64,000 nucleotides of DNA from Cryomorphaceae bacterium 1068 (GCA_027214385.1 JAPVXR010000001.1:372001-436000); one strand, 5' to 3'; positions 24,776 to 33,063 are shown, counted from the stretch's first letter. Translations and numbers: made by a program. The notes: a model not told the origin generated them from the sequence alone.

Positions 24776-27178
24776 TTAATTGTATAATGGTGGATAGGAA
24801 AACGGGTCAAATTCATGCATGATTCCGTAGGCCGCTTCAACTATATCCTCGTGATTTGGCTTCGAAAAGTAGTCACCATCAGTCCCATAAGCCGGTCGAT
24901 GAGCCTTTGCTGAAAGGGTTATTGGCTTGCTGTCGAGATGGAAATATCCATCTTGTTCATTTAAAATTTTGTCAAGAAGAAAAGCAGAGGCGCCACCAGG
25001 CACATCTTCATCTACAATCATGAGTCGATTAGTCTTTTTCAGACTTTCAACAACCATGTGATTTTTATCGAAAGGCAATAAAGTTCTGGCATCTATTAGC
25101 TCAACGTCCACATTCATCGAGCTAAGTGACTCTACCGCTTCTTCAACAATATTGAATGTGGATCCGTATGACACGATAGTGAGATCTGTTCCTGCCTTCA
25201 CAATCTCAGGTATTCCCAATGCTACCTTATATTCACTCAGGTTTGACGGTAGTCGTTCTTTACTGCGGTATGCGTTCAACGGTTCTACTACTAAAGCGGG
25301 ATCATCTCCTTGCAGTAAGGTGTTGAACATACCTGCGGCAGTAGTCATGTTTCGGGGAACACAAATGTGAATCCCTCGGATAGCGCCGAGAATAGCTCCC
25401 ATTGGTGAGCCCGAATGCCAAACCCCTTCTAATCTGTGGCCTCTTGTGCGAACAATCAATGGGGCCTTTTGACCTCCTTTGGTGCGGTATTGAACTGTTG
25501 CCAAATCATCGCTCATTATTTGCAGGGCATAAAGCAAGTAGTCCAAATACTGGATCTCGGCAATAGGTCGGAGTCCGCGCATCGCCATGCCGATTCCCTG
25601 GCCTATAATGGTGGCTTCTCGAATACCCGTATCAGAAACTCGAATTTCTCCAAACGCTTCCTGCATTCCTTCCATACTCTGATTGACTCCACCGATCTTT
25701 CCAACGTCCTCGCCAAAGGTTAAAACCTCCGGGTATTTCTTAAACAGTGCAGCAAAATTATCGCGTAGTACAATTCGTCCATCGACCTTTTCATCAGAGT
25801 CGTAGGTCGGTTTGATTTCTCCGATTTTTAGAGGAGATTGTTCGCTTTCGCTGTACAAATGAGAGCTGTAACGATCGTTATTGAGACTCCGATAATTCTC
25901 TATCCATAATTGCAATTCGCTGCGGATCGGATCATCACTATCTCGAAAACTATAAAGTAATTTTCTTGCACCTGAAAGCAAATCTTTGCGAAGAGGTTCC
26001 GTTAAGGACTTCAGGTCGTTTTGAACAGACCGGATCTCTCCGTTTCCTTCTGCCTTTTCAAAAATTGAGAATAACTGTTCGCGTTCAGTTAATATATCAT
26101 CCTGAAACTCTTTCCACGCTTCTTTCTGTGCTGAGCGAACATCTTTCTTTGCTTGCTTGGCTATGGCTTCTAACTCTTCTTCCGTAGATAAGTCGTGCTC
26201 GAGAATCCAAGTCTTAAACTTGACAATGCAATCGTGTTCTTTTGCCCACTCCAATTGTGCTTTTGACTTATATCGTTCATGTGAACCTGATGTGGAGTGG
26301 CCTTGAGGTTGAGTTACCTCCTCGACGTGTATAAGCACAGGGACATGCTCTTTGCGAGATATAGCTACAGCATCTTCATATGTTTTTATGAGGTTGACAT
26401 AATCCCAGCCTCTTACTTTGAAAATTTCATATCCCGGGCTATTCTCTGACCTCTGAAATCCTTTGAGAGCTTCAGAAATACTACCTTTTGTTGTTTGATA
26501 TTTTTTAGGAACAGAAATTCCATATCCATCATCCCAAACGGACATGACCATGGGTATTTGCAAAACACCGGCGGCATTGATGGATTCCCAAAATACTCCT
26601 TCACTGGTGCTTGCATCACCTATGGTTCCAAACGCTACTTCATTTCCCTGATTTGAGAATTTTTCAAATCCTGCATGAAGTTCCTTGTTTTTACGATAGA
26701 TTTTTGAGGCTTGCGCCAACCCAACAAGTCGGGGCATTTGTCCCGCAGTGGGAGAGATGTCTGCAGAAGAATTTTTTTGAGTTGTAAGATTCTTCCAGTT
26801 TCCATTTTCATCCAGATTTCTGGTACTGAAGTGTCCGCCCATCTGCCTGCCTGCGCTGGCTGGTTCTTTCACAGGGTCGGGGTGTGCATATAAACCGGCA
26901 AAAGCTTCTTTTACTGATAGCGCCCCTATGGCCATCATAAAAGTTTGATCACGGTAGTATCCGGATCGAAAATCGCCATTTTGAAATTGCTTCGCCATGG
27001 CAATTTGAGCCAATTCTTTTCCGTCTCCGAAAATTCCGAATTTGGCTTTTCCCGTCAGAACTTCTTTTCTACCCAAAAGTGAAGCCTCACGGCTCTCGCA
27101 TGCTAATTTATAATCTGTAATAATCTCTTGAATAAACGCTTCCTCCTCTACGGAAACGTTTTGTTCTTCGGTCGTCAT
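24776..27178 (-). CDS. Alpha-keto acid dehydrogenase E1 component, alpha and beta subunits fused
   Basis: An 800-residue thiamine-diphosphate enzyme. The N-terminal half is an E1-alpha (GKELAQIAMAKQF, GDASTSEGVFWESINAAG with the ThDP-binding GDG-type region, and the phosphorylation-loop-like HSTSGSHERYKS). The C-terminal half from about residue 470 is an E1-beta (VLTFGEDVGKIGGV, GIAMRGLRPIAEIQYLDYLL, DARTLLPFD). The alpha-beta fusion is typical of Bacteroidota 2-oxoisovalerate/pyruvate-type dehydrogenases. The E1 decarboxylates the keto acid and acylates E2 lipoate. Substrate (branched-chain keto acid versus pyruvate) is not decided by sequence alone; no E2 or E3 gene is adjacent. The start at 27178 (MTTEEQNV) is preferred over 27211. 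Confidence 0.88.
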   Translation of the reverse strand: MTTEEQNVSVEEEAFIQEIITDYKLACESREASLLGRKEVLTGKAKFGIFGDGKELAQIAMAKQFQNGDFRSGYYRDQTFMMAIGALSVKEAFAGLYAHPDPVKEPASAGRQMGGHFSTRNLDENGNWKNLTTQKNSSADISPTAGQMPRLVGLAQASKIYRKNKELHAGFEKFSNQGNEVAFGTIGDASTSEGVFWESINAAGVLQIPMVMSVWDDGYGISVPKKYQTTKGSISEALKGFQRSENSPGYEIFKVRGWDYVNLIKTYEDAVAISRKEHVPVLIHVEEVTQPQGHSTSGSHERYKSKAQLEWAKEHDCIVKFKTWILEHDLSTEEELEAIAKQAKKDVRSAQKEAWKEFQDDILTEREQLFSIFEKAEGNGEIRSVQNDLKSLTEPLRKDLLSGARKLLYSFRDSDDPIRSELQLWIENYRSLNNDRYSSHLYSESEQSPLKIGEIKPTYDSDEKVDGRIVLRDNFAALFKKYPEVLTFGEDVGKIGGVNQSMEGMQEAFGEIRVSDTGIREATIIGQGIGMAMRGLRPIAEIQYLDYLLYALQIMSDDLATVQYRTKGGQKAPLIVRTRGHRLEGVWHSGSPMGAILGAIRGIHICVPRNMTTAAGMFNTLLQGDDPALVVEPLNAYRSKERLPSNLSEYKVALGIPEIVKAGTDLTIVSYGSTFNIVEEAVESLSSMNVDVELIDARTLLPFDKNHMVVESLKKTNRLMIVDEDVPGGASAFLLDKILNEQDGYFHLDSKPITLSAKAHRPAYGTDGDYFSKPNHEDIVEAAYGIMHEFDPFSYPPLYN

Positions 27179-27265
27179 GTAGGTGGCATTTAGATGCTGC
27201 AAAGATAGCAAAAGCGAATGCCATTTTTCAGTAGTGGGTGGGGATTCATAAGAACGGTCTGCTGC

Positions 27266-27451
27266 TCAATGCTTTCCCAGCCAAACGGAAGGGACGATGT
27301 TTGGCATCGAATAAGTGGCGGTTGTTTTTTCTGCTTCGGGTGGTTTCTCTGTAAATGGGGCCGCATGCGTGAAACCATAAATCATAGTAAGAAAGGCTAC
27401 AACTACGAAGCATCCTATCAGGATCAGGGCGGGTGCATATTTCTTGGTCAT
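27266..27451 (-). CDS. Small single-pass membrane protein
   Basis: A 61-residue ORF with an ATG start, a lysine-flanked hydrophobic helix at residues 6-27 (PALILIGCFVVVAFLTMIYG), then a proline- and glutamate-rich tail ending at VWLGKH. The composition is that of a small inner-membrane protein with a periplasmic tail. It lies on the same strand as its neighbours, between the PspC gene and the E1 gene, 87 bases before the latter. I do not recognise it. A perfect hairpin sits just before its start, so its expression may depend on read-through from the PspC operon or on a promoter I did not find. Confidence 0.5.
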   Translation of the reverse strand: MTKKYAPALILIGCFVVVAFLTMIYGFTHAAPFTEKPPEAEKTTATYSMPNIVPSVWLGKH

Positions 27452-27467
27452 GGCTTTGAGTTTTTTT

Positions 27468-27498
27468 AAAGCAGGCCCTGCCTAAAAGGGCCTGCTTT
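27468..27498 (-). terminator. Strong hairpin downstream of the PspC gene (terminator or attenuator)
   Basis: A perfect 11-bp stem (AAAGCAGGCCC at 27468-27478 pairs with 27488-27498, 9-base loop) lies 30 bases after the PspC stop and 17 bases before the small membrane-protein start. The stem's minus-strand 3' arm ends in CTTT but is followed by A residues rather than a T-run, so its termination efficiency is uncertain. Confidence 0.5.
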
Positions 27499-27528
27499 AT
27501 GTTGTTTGGTTTGTTTAATGGTTAGCAG

Positions 27529-29262
27529 TTAATCATTGTCTTTATTAATGTCTAAGTCTTCTGGTAATTCCGCTTCAATCTGCTTGGCTGATTCTTGTAA
27601 AATGTCTTCCCTTGCCTGTGCTTTTTCCTCTTCACTAATTGGGCAAGTCCTACACTTTAGTCCTTTCTCTGTCATCAGCCACGTATGGCCCAACATATTT
27701 CGGTCACGGGTATTGGTGACATTCGGAATATCGTAGATCACCTCCTTAGAACTAGGTGCTAGTGTTATAGCTTTTCCTATAGGAATGTAGAGAATGTAGC
27801 GTGCTTTTTGAGACCTTACCTTATTTCCCTTTTCAAGAATGAAATAAGGTGATACCCTCAAACTATCGTTGCTTATCGACCAGCTCGATTTCATTTGACG
27901 AGCGTTCCTGATGGCATCTTTTTGCGAAGAACCTCTCGCCGATTTTTCAACTTCAAAAAGAAAACGATCTCCAGCTGCTTGCCTAGTGGTTAATGTGTTC
28001 TTTCCGACGTACACTACATTAGTCGAATCAACCCATGGAATTGTTACACCACCTTCGAAAAAAATCGAGCCGTCAATAAAGTCTCCGGAAAATTTGAATC
28101 GAGTGAGTTCGCTTCCTTCAATATCCAAAATCAGAGTATCAATGCGAGAATCGACATCCATTTGCAGGGTTTCCGTAAATCTTGCTTTCGTTTGACGATT
28201 CTCGAATAATTGAACACCACTGGCAGCTAGTAACCCAATACCTACGAACCAAATGACAATTAATGCTATCGCAACGATACCCGAGTAGCGAATCTTCTGA
28301 AAGAGTATTCTGATTCCAAGTAAGAGTATTGAAACGGCCGGAACTCCTAGTACCAGTGCTATTCCTCCTACGAATAGTCCTCTATTGGTAGAGTCAGCCA
28401 AGGTAGAATTCATAAACTCTCTTAGCTCACCGGAACCGGTAGCTGATAGAAACGAATCAATTCCAAAGAGTCCGGTAATCAGAGCCATTAACGCGAATGC
28501 TCCTGCCAGAAAAAAGACTACTCCCAAGATTTTTGCCAAGACGACAATCAGGACTTTCAGAATTCTTCCGAGTGCATCGAAAAAATCACTGATGACGTCG
28601 CCTAGATGCTTTCCCGCGCTGTTGACGCGGTCACCGCTGATGTCATTTCTTTTACCAAAATCTTTGATATCGTCTTTGATATCCGAAAATGACTCATTTA
28701 CTTTCTTTGAGATATTGTTTACTGTAACTGCTTCACCCCTCATCTGGAGTTTCTCAGCAGTGGTTTTTGCCTTCGGTATAATCAAGGCAAGTATAATGTA
28801 CACGATTGGTCCCACACCGAATGCGATCGTTGAGATTACAAACAGGGCTCTTAGAATAATTGGATCCCAGCCCAAGTAGGCACTTAGACCGCTACAAACT
28901 CCAAATAATAGTTTGTCATCAGGATCCCGGAAAACACGCTTTTCGTACTTTTTTCCTGAGGTTTTTCTCTTAAACTCCTGTTCCATTTCTTCATCTTCTG
29001 CATCGATGTAGTCTTCAGGTTTACCCATAATAGCAATGACCGCTTCTACATCTTCAAAGACGATTACCTGCTTGCTTTCATTGATTCTTTCTGAGAAGAG
29101 TTCAGAAACCCTCAATTCGATATCAGATATTATTTCGTCTGCACTTTGGTGACCTTCGAATGAGTTCCGAATCGCCTCCAAGTATTTTTCCAATTTGGCG
29201 AAGGCATCTTCTTCTATACTGAAAATGCGTCCGCCTATGTTTACGTTTATTGTCTTATTCAT
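27529..29262 (-). CDS. PspC-domain membrane protein
   Basis: A 577-residue inner-membrane protein. Residues 1-105 are soluble and acidic (VNIGGRIFSIEEDAFAKLEKYLEAI). A PspC domain lies at about 107-165 (KRVFRDPDDKLLFGVCSGLSAYLGWDP then the hydrophobic IVYIILALIIP). Further membrane segments follow at about 235-350, then a beta-rich periplasmic region with a DUF2807-like look (TLILDIEGSELTRFKF). PspC proteins take part in envelope stress responses. It is the second full gene after padR (5-base gap), an arrangement seen repeatedly in Bacteroidota, and it is probably repressed by that PadR. Confidence 0.85.
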   Translation of the reverse strand: MNKTINVNIGGRIFSIEEDAFAKLEKYLEAIRNSFEGHQSADEIISDIELRVSELFSERINESKQVIVFEDVEAVIAIMGKPEDYIDAEDEEMEQEFKRKTSGKKYEKRVFRDPDDKLLFGVCSGLSAYLGWDPIILRALFVISTIAFGVGPIVYIILALIIPKAKTTAEKLQMRGEAVTVNNISKKVNESFSDIKDDIKDFGKRNDISGDRVNSAGKHLGDVISDFFDALGRILKVLIVVLAKILGVVFFLAGAFALMALITGLFGIDSFLSATGSGELREFMNSTLADSTNRGLFVGGIALVLGVPAVSILLLGIRILFQKIRYSGIVAIALIVIWFVGIGLLAASGVQLFENRQTKARFTETLQMDVDSRIDTLILDIEGSELTRFKFSGDFIDGSIFFEGGVTIPWVDSTNVVYVGKNTLTTRQAAGDRFLFEVEKSARGSSQKDAIRNARQMKSSWSISNDSLRVSPYFILEKGNKVRSQKARYILYIPIGKAITLAPSSKEVIYDIPNVTNTRDRNMLGHTWLMTEKGLKCRTCPISEEEKAQAREDILQESAKQIEAELPEDLDINKDND

Positions 29263-29267
29263 GATAG

Positions 29268-29597
29268 TCAGTCCTTGGTAGTGGTTTGTTTAACGGCGTG
29301 AACCAATTCATTCCATGTTTGGCTCAATTCGCTTAGAAATTGTTCTCCTAGCTCGGTGAGCTTATAGTATTTTCTCGGGGGGCCTGATTTGGATTCCTCC
29401 CAGCGGTAGTCCAGAAGACCCGCATTCTTGAGTCGCGTCAGCAAGGGATAGAGAGTACCCTCAACTACGATGAGCTTTGATTCCTTTAGCTCGCCTATAA
29501 TATCCGATGGATACATTTCTTTTTGGCTGAGCAGTTGAAGAATCACAAACTCAAGGACTCCTTTCCGCATTTGCGCTTTTGTGTTTTCAATCTTCAT
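29268..29597 (-). CDS. PadR-family transcriptional regulator
   Basis: A 109-residue winged-helix regulator of the PadR family: RKGVLEFVILQLLSQKEMYPSDIIGELKES, then VEGTLYPLLTRLKNAGLLDYRWEES and GPPRKYYKLTELGEQFL, the typical PadR wing. Its ATG overlaps the stop of a 30-codon upstream ORF (ATGA), and pspC follows 5 bases on. Three AGTAC-centred repeats around the upstream promoter are candidate operators. The inducing signal is unknown. Confidence 0.92.
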   Translation of the reverse strand: MKIENTKAQMRKGVLEFVILQLLSQKEMYPSDIIGELKESKLIVVEGTLYPLLTRLKNAGLLDYRWEESKSGPPRKYYKLTELGEQFLSELSQTWNELVHAVKQTTTKD

Positions 29598-29686
29598 AAT
29601 TGGAGTCGTTCTGATTCGTGAATTAGGTGCTGAATTTCCCTGCCATAGGGATTTTTGTATTCGGCCCCTGTTTTTGAATTTGCCAT
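29594..29686 (-). CDS. 30-residue ORF translationally coupled to padR (leader peptide or micro-protein)
   Basis: An ATG-started ORF of 30 codons whose TGA overlaps the padR start in an ATGA arrangement. The peptide begins MANSKTGAEYKNPYG and ends IQHLIHESERLQL, hydrophilic with an amphipathic helical end and no signal peptide. It begins about 25-30 bases after the predicted transcription start, so in the mRNA it would be the first ORF. It may be a real micro-protein or only a device to deliver ribosomes to padR. Conservation was not tested. Confidence 0.45.
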   Translation of the reverse strand: MANSKTGAEYKNPYGREIQHLIHESERLQL

Positions 29687-29716
29687 TTATTTAACTTGTT
29701 TAATGTTTAACCGATA

Positions 29717-29779
29717 CAAACATACATATTTAATACAGTACTATGCAAAACAAAGTACCATAATTTAACCAAGTACTAT
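29717..29779 (-). promoter_or_regulatory. padR-pspC promoter with three phased AGTAC repeats
   Basis: On the minus strand, a -33 TTTG (29746-29749) and a -7 TATGTTTG (29717-29724) are separated by 21 bases, a good Bacteroidota promoter. Three copies of AGTAC[TC]AT (plus-strand 29737-29744, 29754-29761, 29772-29779) are spaced 17 and 18 bp apart, one inside the spacer and two upstream. They are candidate PadR operator half-sites. Confidence 0.6.
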
Positions 29780-29878
29780 TTGGGTGGTTTTATTTGAGGA
29801 TAAATGGTTGGTGTTGTAGTTTTTTGAAACCTTCACCGCTTATTCAGGTATACTTTCGAGAATAAAGAAACCTCAAGC

Positions 29879-30016
29879 ATGAAAAAGTTATTCTCCATAG
29901 TAATAGGAATAGCAGTTGTGGCTCTGATCCAATCCTGTTCAAGCGGACAAAAGAAATGCGCGGCTTACACCAAGCATGATACGAGCAACCAGCCATCCTA
30001 TCACGAGGTGCAATAA
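29879..30016 (+). CDS. Very small lipoprotein
   Basis: A 45-residue ORF: lysine-rich start, hydrophobic helix (FSIVIGIAVVALIQ) and lipobox-like IQSC with Cys20, then a short hydrophilic tail (GQKKCAAYTKHDTSN) with a second cysteine. Tiny lipoproteins with a KKC-A-Y motif after the lipobox are common in Bacteroidota; their function is unknown. A strong terminator lies 31 bases downstream, which supports it as an independent transcription unit. Confidence 0.7.
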   Translation: MKKLFSIVIGIAVVALIQSCSSGQKKCAAYTKHDTSNQPSYHEVQ

Positions 30017-30047
30017 GCATCCAAGAAACCTGCAAGATCAAGAATAC

Positions 30048-30079
30048 GAATCGGCCTATGTGCCGATTCTTTTTGTTTC
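30048..30079 (+). terminator. Rho-independent terminator after the small lipoprotein
   Basis: A perfect 8-bp stem GAATCGGC/GCCGATTC (30048-30055 with 30062-30069, 6-base loop) is followed by TTTTTGTTTCT. Confidence 0.88.
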
Positions 30080-30098
30080 TAACCCTCTTATTAATGCG

Positions 30099-30106
30099 TA
30101 ATTTTG
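30099..30106 (+). promoter_or_regulatory. -7 promoter element before cinA
   Basis: TAATTTTG matches TAnnTTTG and ends 4 bases before the GTG start at 30111. A TTTG in the T-run of the preceding terminator is 23 bases upstream, at the long end of accepted spacing. Confidence 0.45.
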
Positions 30107-30110
30107 CGCT

Positions 30111-31370
30111 GTGAAAGCGGAGATAATTACCATTGGCGACGAGATATTAATCGGTCAAACCATAGATACCAATTCAGCCTGGCTTGGGGAGCAACTTCAT
30201 CTGATAGGTGTAAAGCTGAATAGAATAGTTACCATCAGCGACACCCCTGAGGCCATTCGTGACTCTATAGACGATTCTTTTAATCGAGCCGATTTGATAT
30301 TGATGACCGGCGGGCTTGGGCCTACCCAAGATGATGTGACCAAAGTAACTTTAGTAGAATTTTTTGGGACTACCCTTGAGCGGAATCAAGAAGTTTTAGA
30401 TGAGATCGATTCCTACTTTACGGCCAAGGGATTGCAAATGCTCGAGTCGAACCGCAAACAGGCCGATCTTCCCAAAGACGCTAAAATCCTTCGCAATACC
30501 AGAGGCACCGCAATGGGAATGTGGTTTGAGAAAAATGGGAAAGTATTGATCTCAATGCCTGGAGTGCCTTACGAAATGAAAGGCATAATGCAGGACCATG
30601 GTCTACGAATGCTCCAAGATTTCTTCCCCACAAAGACAATCCTGCATCAGACGATTCAAACACAAGGCATCGGTGAAAGCTTTCTTGCCGAGATAATCAG
30701 CGATTGGGAAACTGCATTAAGAAATGACGGTGTATCTCTGGCTTATTTGCCTTCACCTGGCTTGGTTAAGTTGCGACTTACTGCTTATGCTGATAGTGCT
30801 AATAAAGACGAGGTATCTGATAAAATAGCACATTACATTTCGGAGTTAGAAAGGAGGATTCCTGAATATATTTTTGGGAGGGAAAAGGATACGGTCGCAA
30901 AAGCTGTTCAGGATCTTTTTCAGTCTCGCGGCTTGACTTTGGCAGCCGCCGAAAGTTGTACCGGTGGATTAATTGCTCACGAGATCACTTCTATTCCGGG
31001 TTCTTCAGCCCACTTTATGGGATCTATGGTTACATACAGCAACCAAGCTAAGACGATCATTTTAGGTGTAAAGGAAGAAAGCCTGGAAGAGTATGGTGCT
31101 GTGAGTGAACAGGTGGTTAGAGAAATGGCTGAAGGAGTGAGGCAGAAACTGGGTTCAGATTATGCAATTGCTACTTCAGGAGTAGCAGGTCCTGATGGTG
31201 GTACCGAAGAAAAACCGGTTGGAACGGTATGGGTTTCTGTCGCAGGTCCTGGAAAAACCTTGTCAAAAAGACTCAATTTGGGTAAAAGTCGTGAGCGAAA
31301 CATCAGAATATCAATGCTTAGCGTCTTGAATTGGTTGAGACAAGAAATTATTTCGGGAACCTTTGAATAA
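30111..31370 (+). CDS. cinA: CinA: nicotinamide mononucleotide deamidase with molybdopterin-binding-like domain (GTG start)
   Basis: A 419-residue CinA protein. The N-terminal MoCF_biosynth-like domain (residues 1-170) has AEIITIGDEILIGQTIDTN and LMTGGLGPTQDDVTK. The C-terminal CinA/PncC domain (about 255-415) has AAAESCTGGLIAHEIT, IPGSSAHFMGSMVTYSN and SGVAGPDGGT. It acts in pyridine-nucleotide recycling (NMN deamidase and, in some, ADP-ribose pyrophosphatase). The GTG at 30111 is the only sensible start: it gives the canonical N-terminus and follows a promoter element. It lies upstream of the rpmB cluster with a 57-base gap. Confidence 0.92.
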   Translation: MKAEIITIGDEILIGQTIDTNSAWLGEQLHLIGVKLNRIVTISDTPEAIRDSIDDSFNRADLILMTGGLGPTQDDVTKVTLVEFFGTTLERNQEVLDEIDSYFTAKGLQMLESNRKQADLPKDAKILRNTRGTAMGMWFEKNGKVLISMPGVPYEMKGIMQDHGLRMLQDFFPTKTILHQTIQTQGIGESFLAEIISDWETALRNDGVSLAYLPSPGLVKLRLTAYADSANKDEVSDKIAHYISELERRIPEYIFGREKDTVAKAVQDLFQSRGLTLAAAESCTGGLIAHEITSIPGSSAHFMGSMVTYSNQAKTIILGVKEESLEEYGAVSEQVVREMAEGVRQKLGSDYAIATSGVAGPDGGTEEKPVGTVWVSVAGPGKTLSKRLNLGKSRERNIRISMLSVLNWLRQEIISGTFE

Positions 31371-31427
31371 TAGATAGAAAATACCGTTATTTGCACCCCA
31401 CTTTTTACACCCTAAAGGACAGTAATC

Positions 31428-31667
31428 ATGGCTAAAGCATGTGAACTTACGGGCAAGACAGCAATGGTTGGTAACAATGTTTCGTTTTCGAACAGAAGAA
31501 CCAAGCGTCGCTTTAACCCGAATTTGATAAGAAAGAAATTTTACCTCGCAGAGGAGAAAAAATGGATCGAACTGACAATTTCGACTTCAGCTCTTCGCAC
31601 GGTTAACAAGATTGGATTAGCCAAAGCTTTGAAAAGAGCGAAAGAAAAAGGCTATTACAACGGATAA
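31428..31667 (+). CDS. rpmB: 50S ribosomal protein L28
   Basis: A 79-residue bL28: [29 protein letters not shown] and the C-terminal [20 protein letters not shown] are standard. It is a component of the large subunit near the E site. It is the first gene of the L28-L33-DUF4295-FtsY-RimO cluster found widely in Bacteroidota; rpmG follows 11 bases on. Confidence 0.97.
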   Translation: MAKACELTGKTAMVGNNVSFSNRRTKRRFNPNLIRKKFYLAEEKKWIELTISTSALRTVNKIGLAKALKRAKEKGYYNG

Positions 31668-31678
31668 TAAGAGTAGAA

Positions 31679-31861
31679 ATGGCAAAGAAAGGCAATCGCG
31701 TTCAAGTTATTTTGGAATGCACTGAGCACAAGGAGACGGGCATGCCCGGAACTTCTCGTTACATCACTACCAAGAATAGAAAAAACACTCCGGACAGAAT
31801 GGAGCTCAAGAAGTACAATCCTATCTTGAAGAAAAAGACTGTCCACAAGGAGATTAAATAA
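31679..31861 (+). CDS. rpmG: 50S ribosomal protein L33
   Basis: A 60-residue bL33: [25 protein letters not shown], then [22 protein letters not shown]. Only one of the four cysteines of the zinc-binding (C+) form is present, so this is the zinc-free C- type. It lies between rpmB and the DUF4295 gene with gaps of 11 and 9 bases, surely one operon. Confidence 0.97.
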   Translation: MAKKGNRVQVILECTEHKETGMPGTSRYITTKNRKNTPDRMELKKYNPILKKKTVHKEIK

Positions 31862-31870
31862 TACTGAGTC

Positions 31871-32026
31871 ATGGCAAAGAAGACCGTAGCAACACTCCAG
31901 ACAGGTGGCGGAAAGAACCACTCAAAAGTGATTAAGATGATAAAGTCTAAATCAGGTTCTTACAGCTTTCGTGAAGAAATCGTAACCAACGATAAAGTGG
32001 GCGACTTCTTCAAAGAAGACAAATAG
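31871..32026 (+). CDS. DUF4295 family small basic protein
   Basis: A 51-residue, strongly basic protein (MAKKTVATLQTGGGKNHSKV ... IKMIKSKSGSYSFREEIV) of the Bacteroidota-specific DUF4295 family. Its fixed position directly after rpmG and its ribosomal-protein-like composition suggest a ribosome-associated role. A phylum-specific large-subunit protein named bL38 has been described from the Flavobacterium ribosome structure; whether it is this family I cannot confirm here. A strong terminator follows its stop. Confidence 0.85.
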   Translation: MAKKTVATLQTGGGKNHSKVIKMIKSKSGSYSFREEIVTNDKVGDFFKEDK

Positions 32027-32047
32027 TCCTCCATGTAATAATTTTAC

Positions 32048-32084
32048 AAGCCTTTTTCCAAAATTCGGAAAAAGGCTTTTTGTG
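32048..32084 (+). terminator. Rho-independent terminator after the L28-L33-DUF4295 operon
   Basis: A perfect 12-bp stem AAGCCTTTTTCC/GGAAAAAGGCTT (32048-32059 with 32067-32078, 7-base loop) followed by TTTGTGTTTT. Confidence 0.9.
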
Positions 32085-32101
32085 TTTTAATAGATCAAAG
32101 C

Positions 32102-33055
32102 ATGGGAATCTTTAATTTTTTCTCGAAAGACAAGAAGGAAAAGCTTGACGAAGGTTTGGAAAAAACCAAAACCGGTCTGTTTTCCAAACTTACCAAAGCC
32201 GTCGCCGGAAAGTCAAAGGTTGACGAAGAAGTGCTCGATGAACTCGAGGAGATCTTGATCTCTTCGGACGTTGGAGTGAATACTACGCTCAAAATCATAG
32301 AGCGCATCGAAGAGCGAGTAGCCAAGGATAAATACCTCGGTACAGGAGAACTCGACAAGATTCTTCGTGAAGAAATAGCTGCTTTGCTTGAAGAGAATAA
32401 TTCAGGAGTTGCCACTGAATATTCTGTTCCTGATACCCATAAGCCTTATGTGATCATGGTAGTGGGTGTGAACGGAGTTGGTAAAACGACCACTATCGGA
32501 AAGTTGGCTTATCAGTTTAAGAAGATCGGAAAGAAAGTTGTGTTAGGAGCAGCTGATACTTTCCGTGCGGCAGCGGTAGATCAACTCATTATATGGTCTG
32601 AAAGAGCAGGAGTTCCAATTGTCTCTCAAGGTATGGGTGCTGATCCTGCTTCAGTAGCATTCGATACCCTTCAATCTGCGGTAACGCAAAATGCCGATGT
32701 GGTATTGATTGATACGGCCGGAAGGCTCCACAACAAAGTGAACTTAATGAATGAGCTGACCAAGATTCGCCGCGTGATGGATAAGATCGTCCCGGGAGCG
32801 CCCCATGAGGTGCTTTTGGTATTGGACGGGAGTACTGGTCAAAATGCCATTGAGCAAGCGCGTCAGTTCACTAAAGCCACAGAGGTAACGGCTTTAGCAT
32901 TGACTAAAATCGACGGCACTGCCAAAGGAGGTGTCGTCATAGGAATATCAGATGAATTTAAAATTCCCGTAAAGTACATCGGGGTAGGAGAGGGAATGGA
33001 GCACTTACAAGTGTTTAATAAATACGAATTTGTTGATTCCCTTTTCAGCAAGTAA
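32102..33055 (+). CDS. ftsY: Signal recognition particle receptor FtsY
   Basis: A 317-residue SRP GTPase. The N-terminal helical N domain (to about 105) is followed by the G domain with G1 GVNGVGKTTTIGKLA, G2 DTFRAAA, G3 DTAGRLHNK and G4 TKIDGTAKGG, ending in VKYIGVGEGMEHLQVF. It docks the SRP-ribosome complex at the inner membrane for co-translational insertion. There is no long acidic A domain as in E. coli; only a short charged N-terminus. It lies between the ribosomal cluster and rimO (8-base gap). Confidence 0.96.
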   Translation: MGIFNFFSKDKKEKLDEGLEKTKTGLFSKLTKAVAGKSKVDEEVLDELEEILISSDVGVNTTLKIIERIEERVAKDKYLGTGELDKILREEIAALLEENNSGVATEYSVPDTHKPYVIMVVGVNGVGKTTTIGKLAYQFKKIGKKVVLGAADTFRAAAVDQLIIWSERAGVPIVSQGMGADPASVAFDTLQSAVTQNADVVLIDTAGRLHNKVNLMNELTKIRRVMDKIVPGAPHEVLLVLDGSTGQNAIEQARQFTKATEVTALALTKIDGTAKGGVVIGISDEFKIPVKYIGVGEGMEHLQVFNKYEFVDSLFSK

Positions 33056-33063
33056 GGTGTAGG

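Noticed and set aside
24776-27178. Frameshift or mis-join of two E1 genes
   Set aside because: The alpha-beta fusion is continuous in one frame and is the usual form in Bacteroidota, so it is not an artefact.
28385-28879. Plus-strand frame of 164 codons inside the PspC gene
   Set aside because: Antisense to membrane-segment coding; hydrophilic Ser/Pro/Lys-rich sequence without family features.
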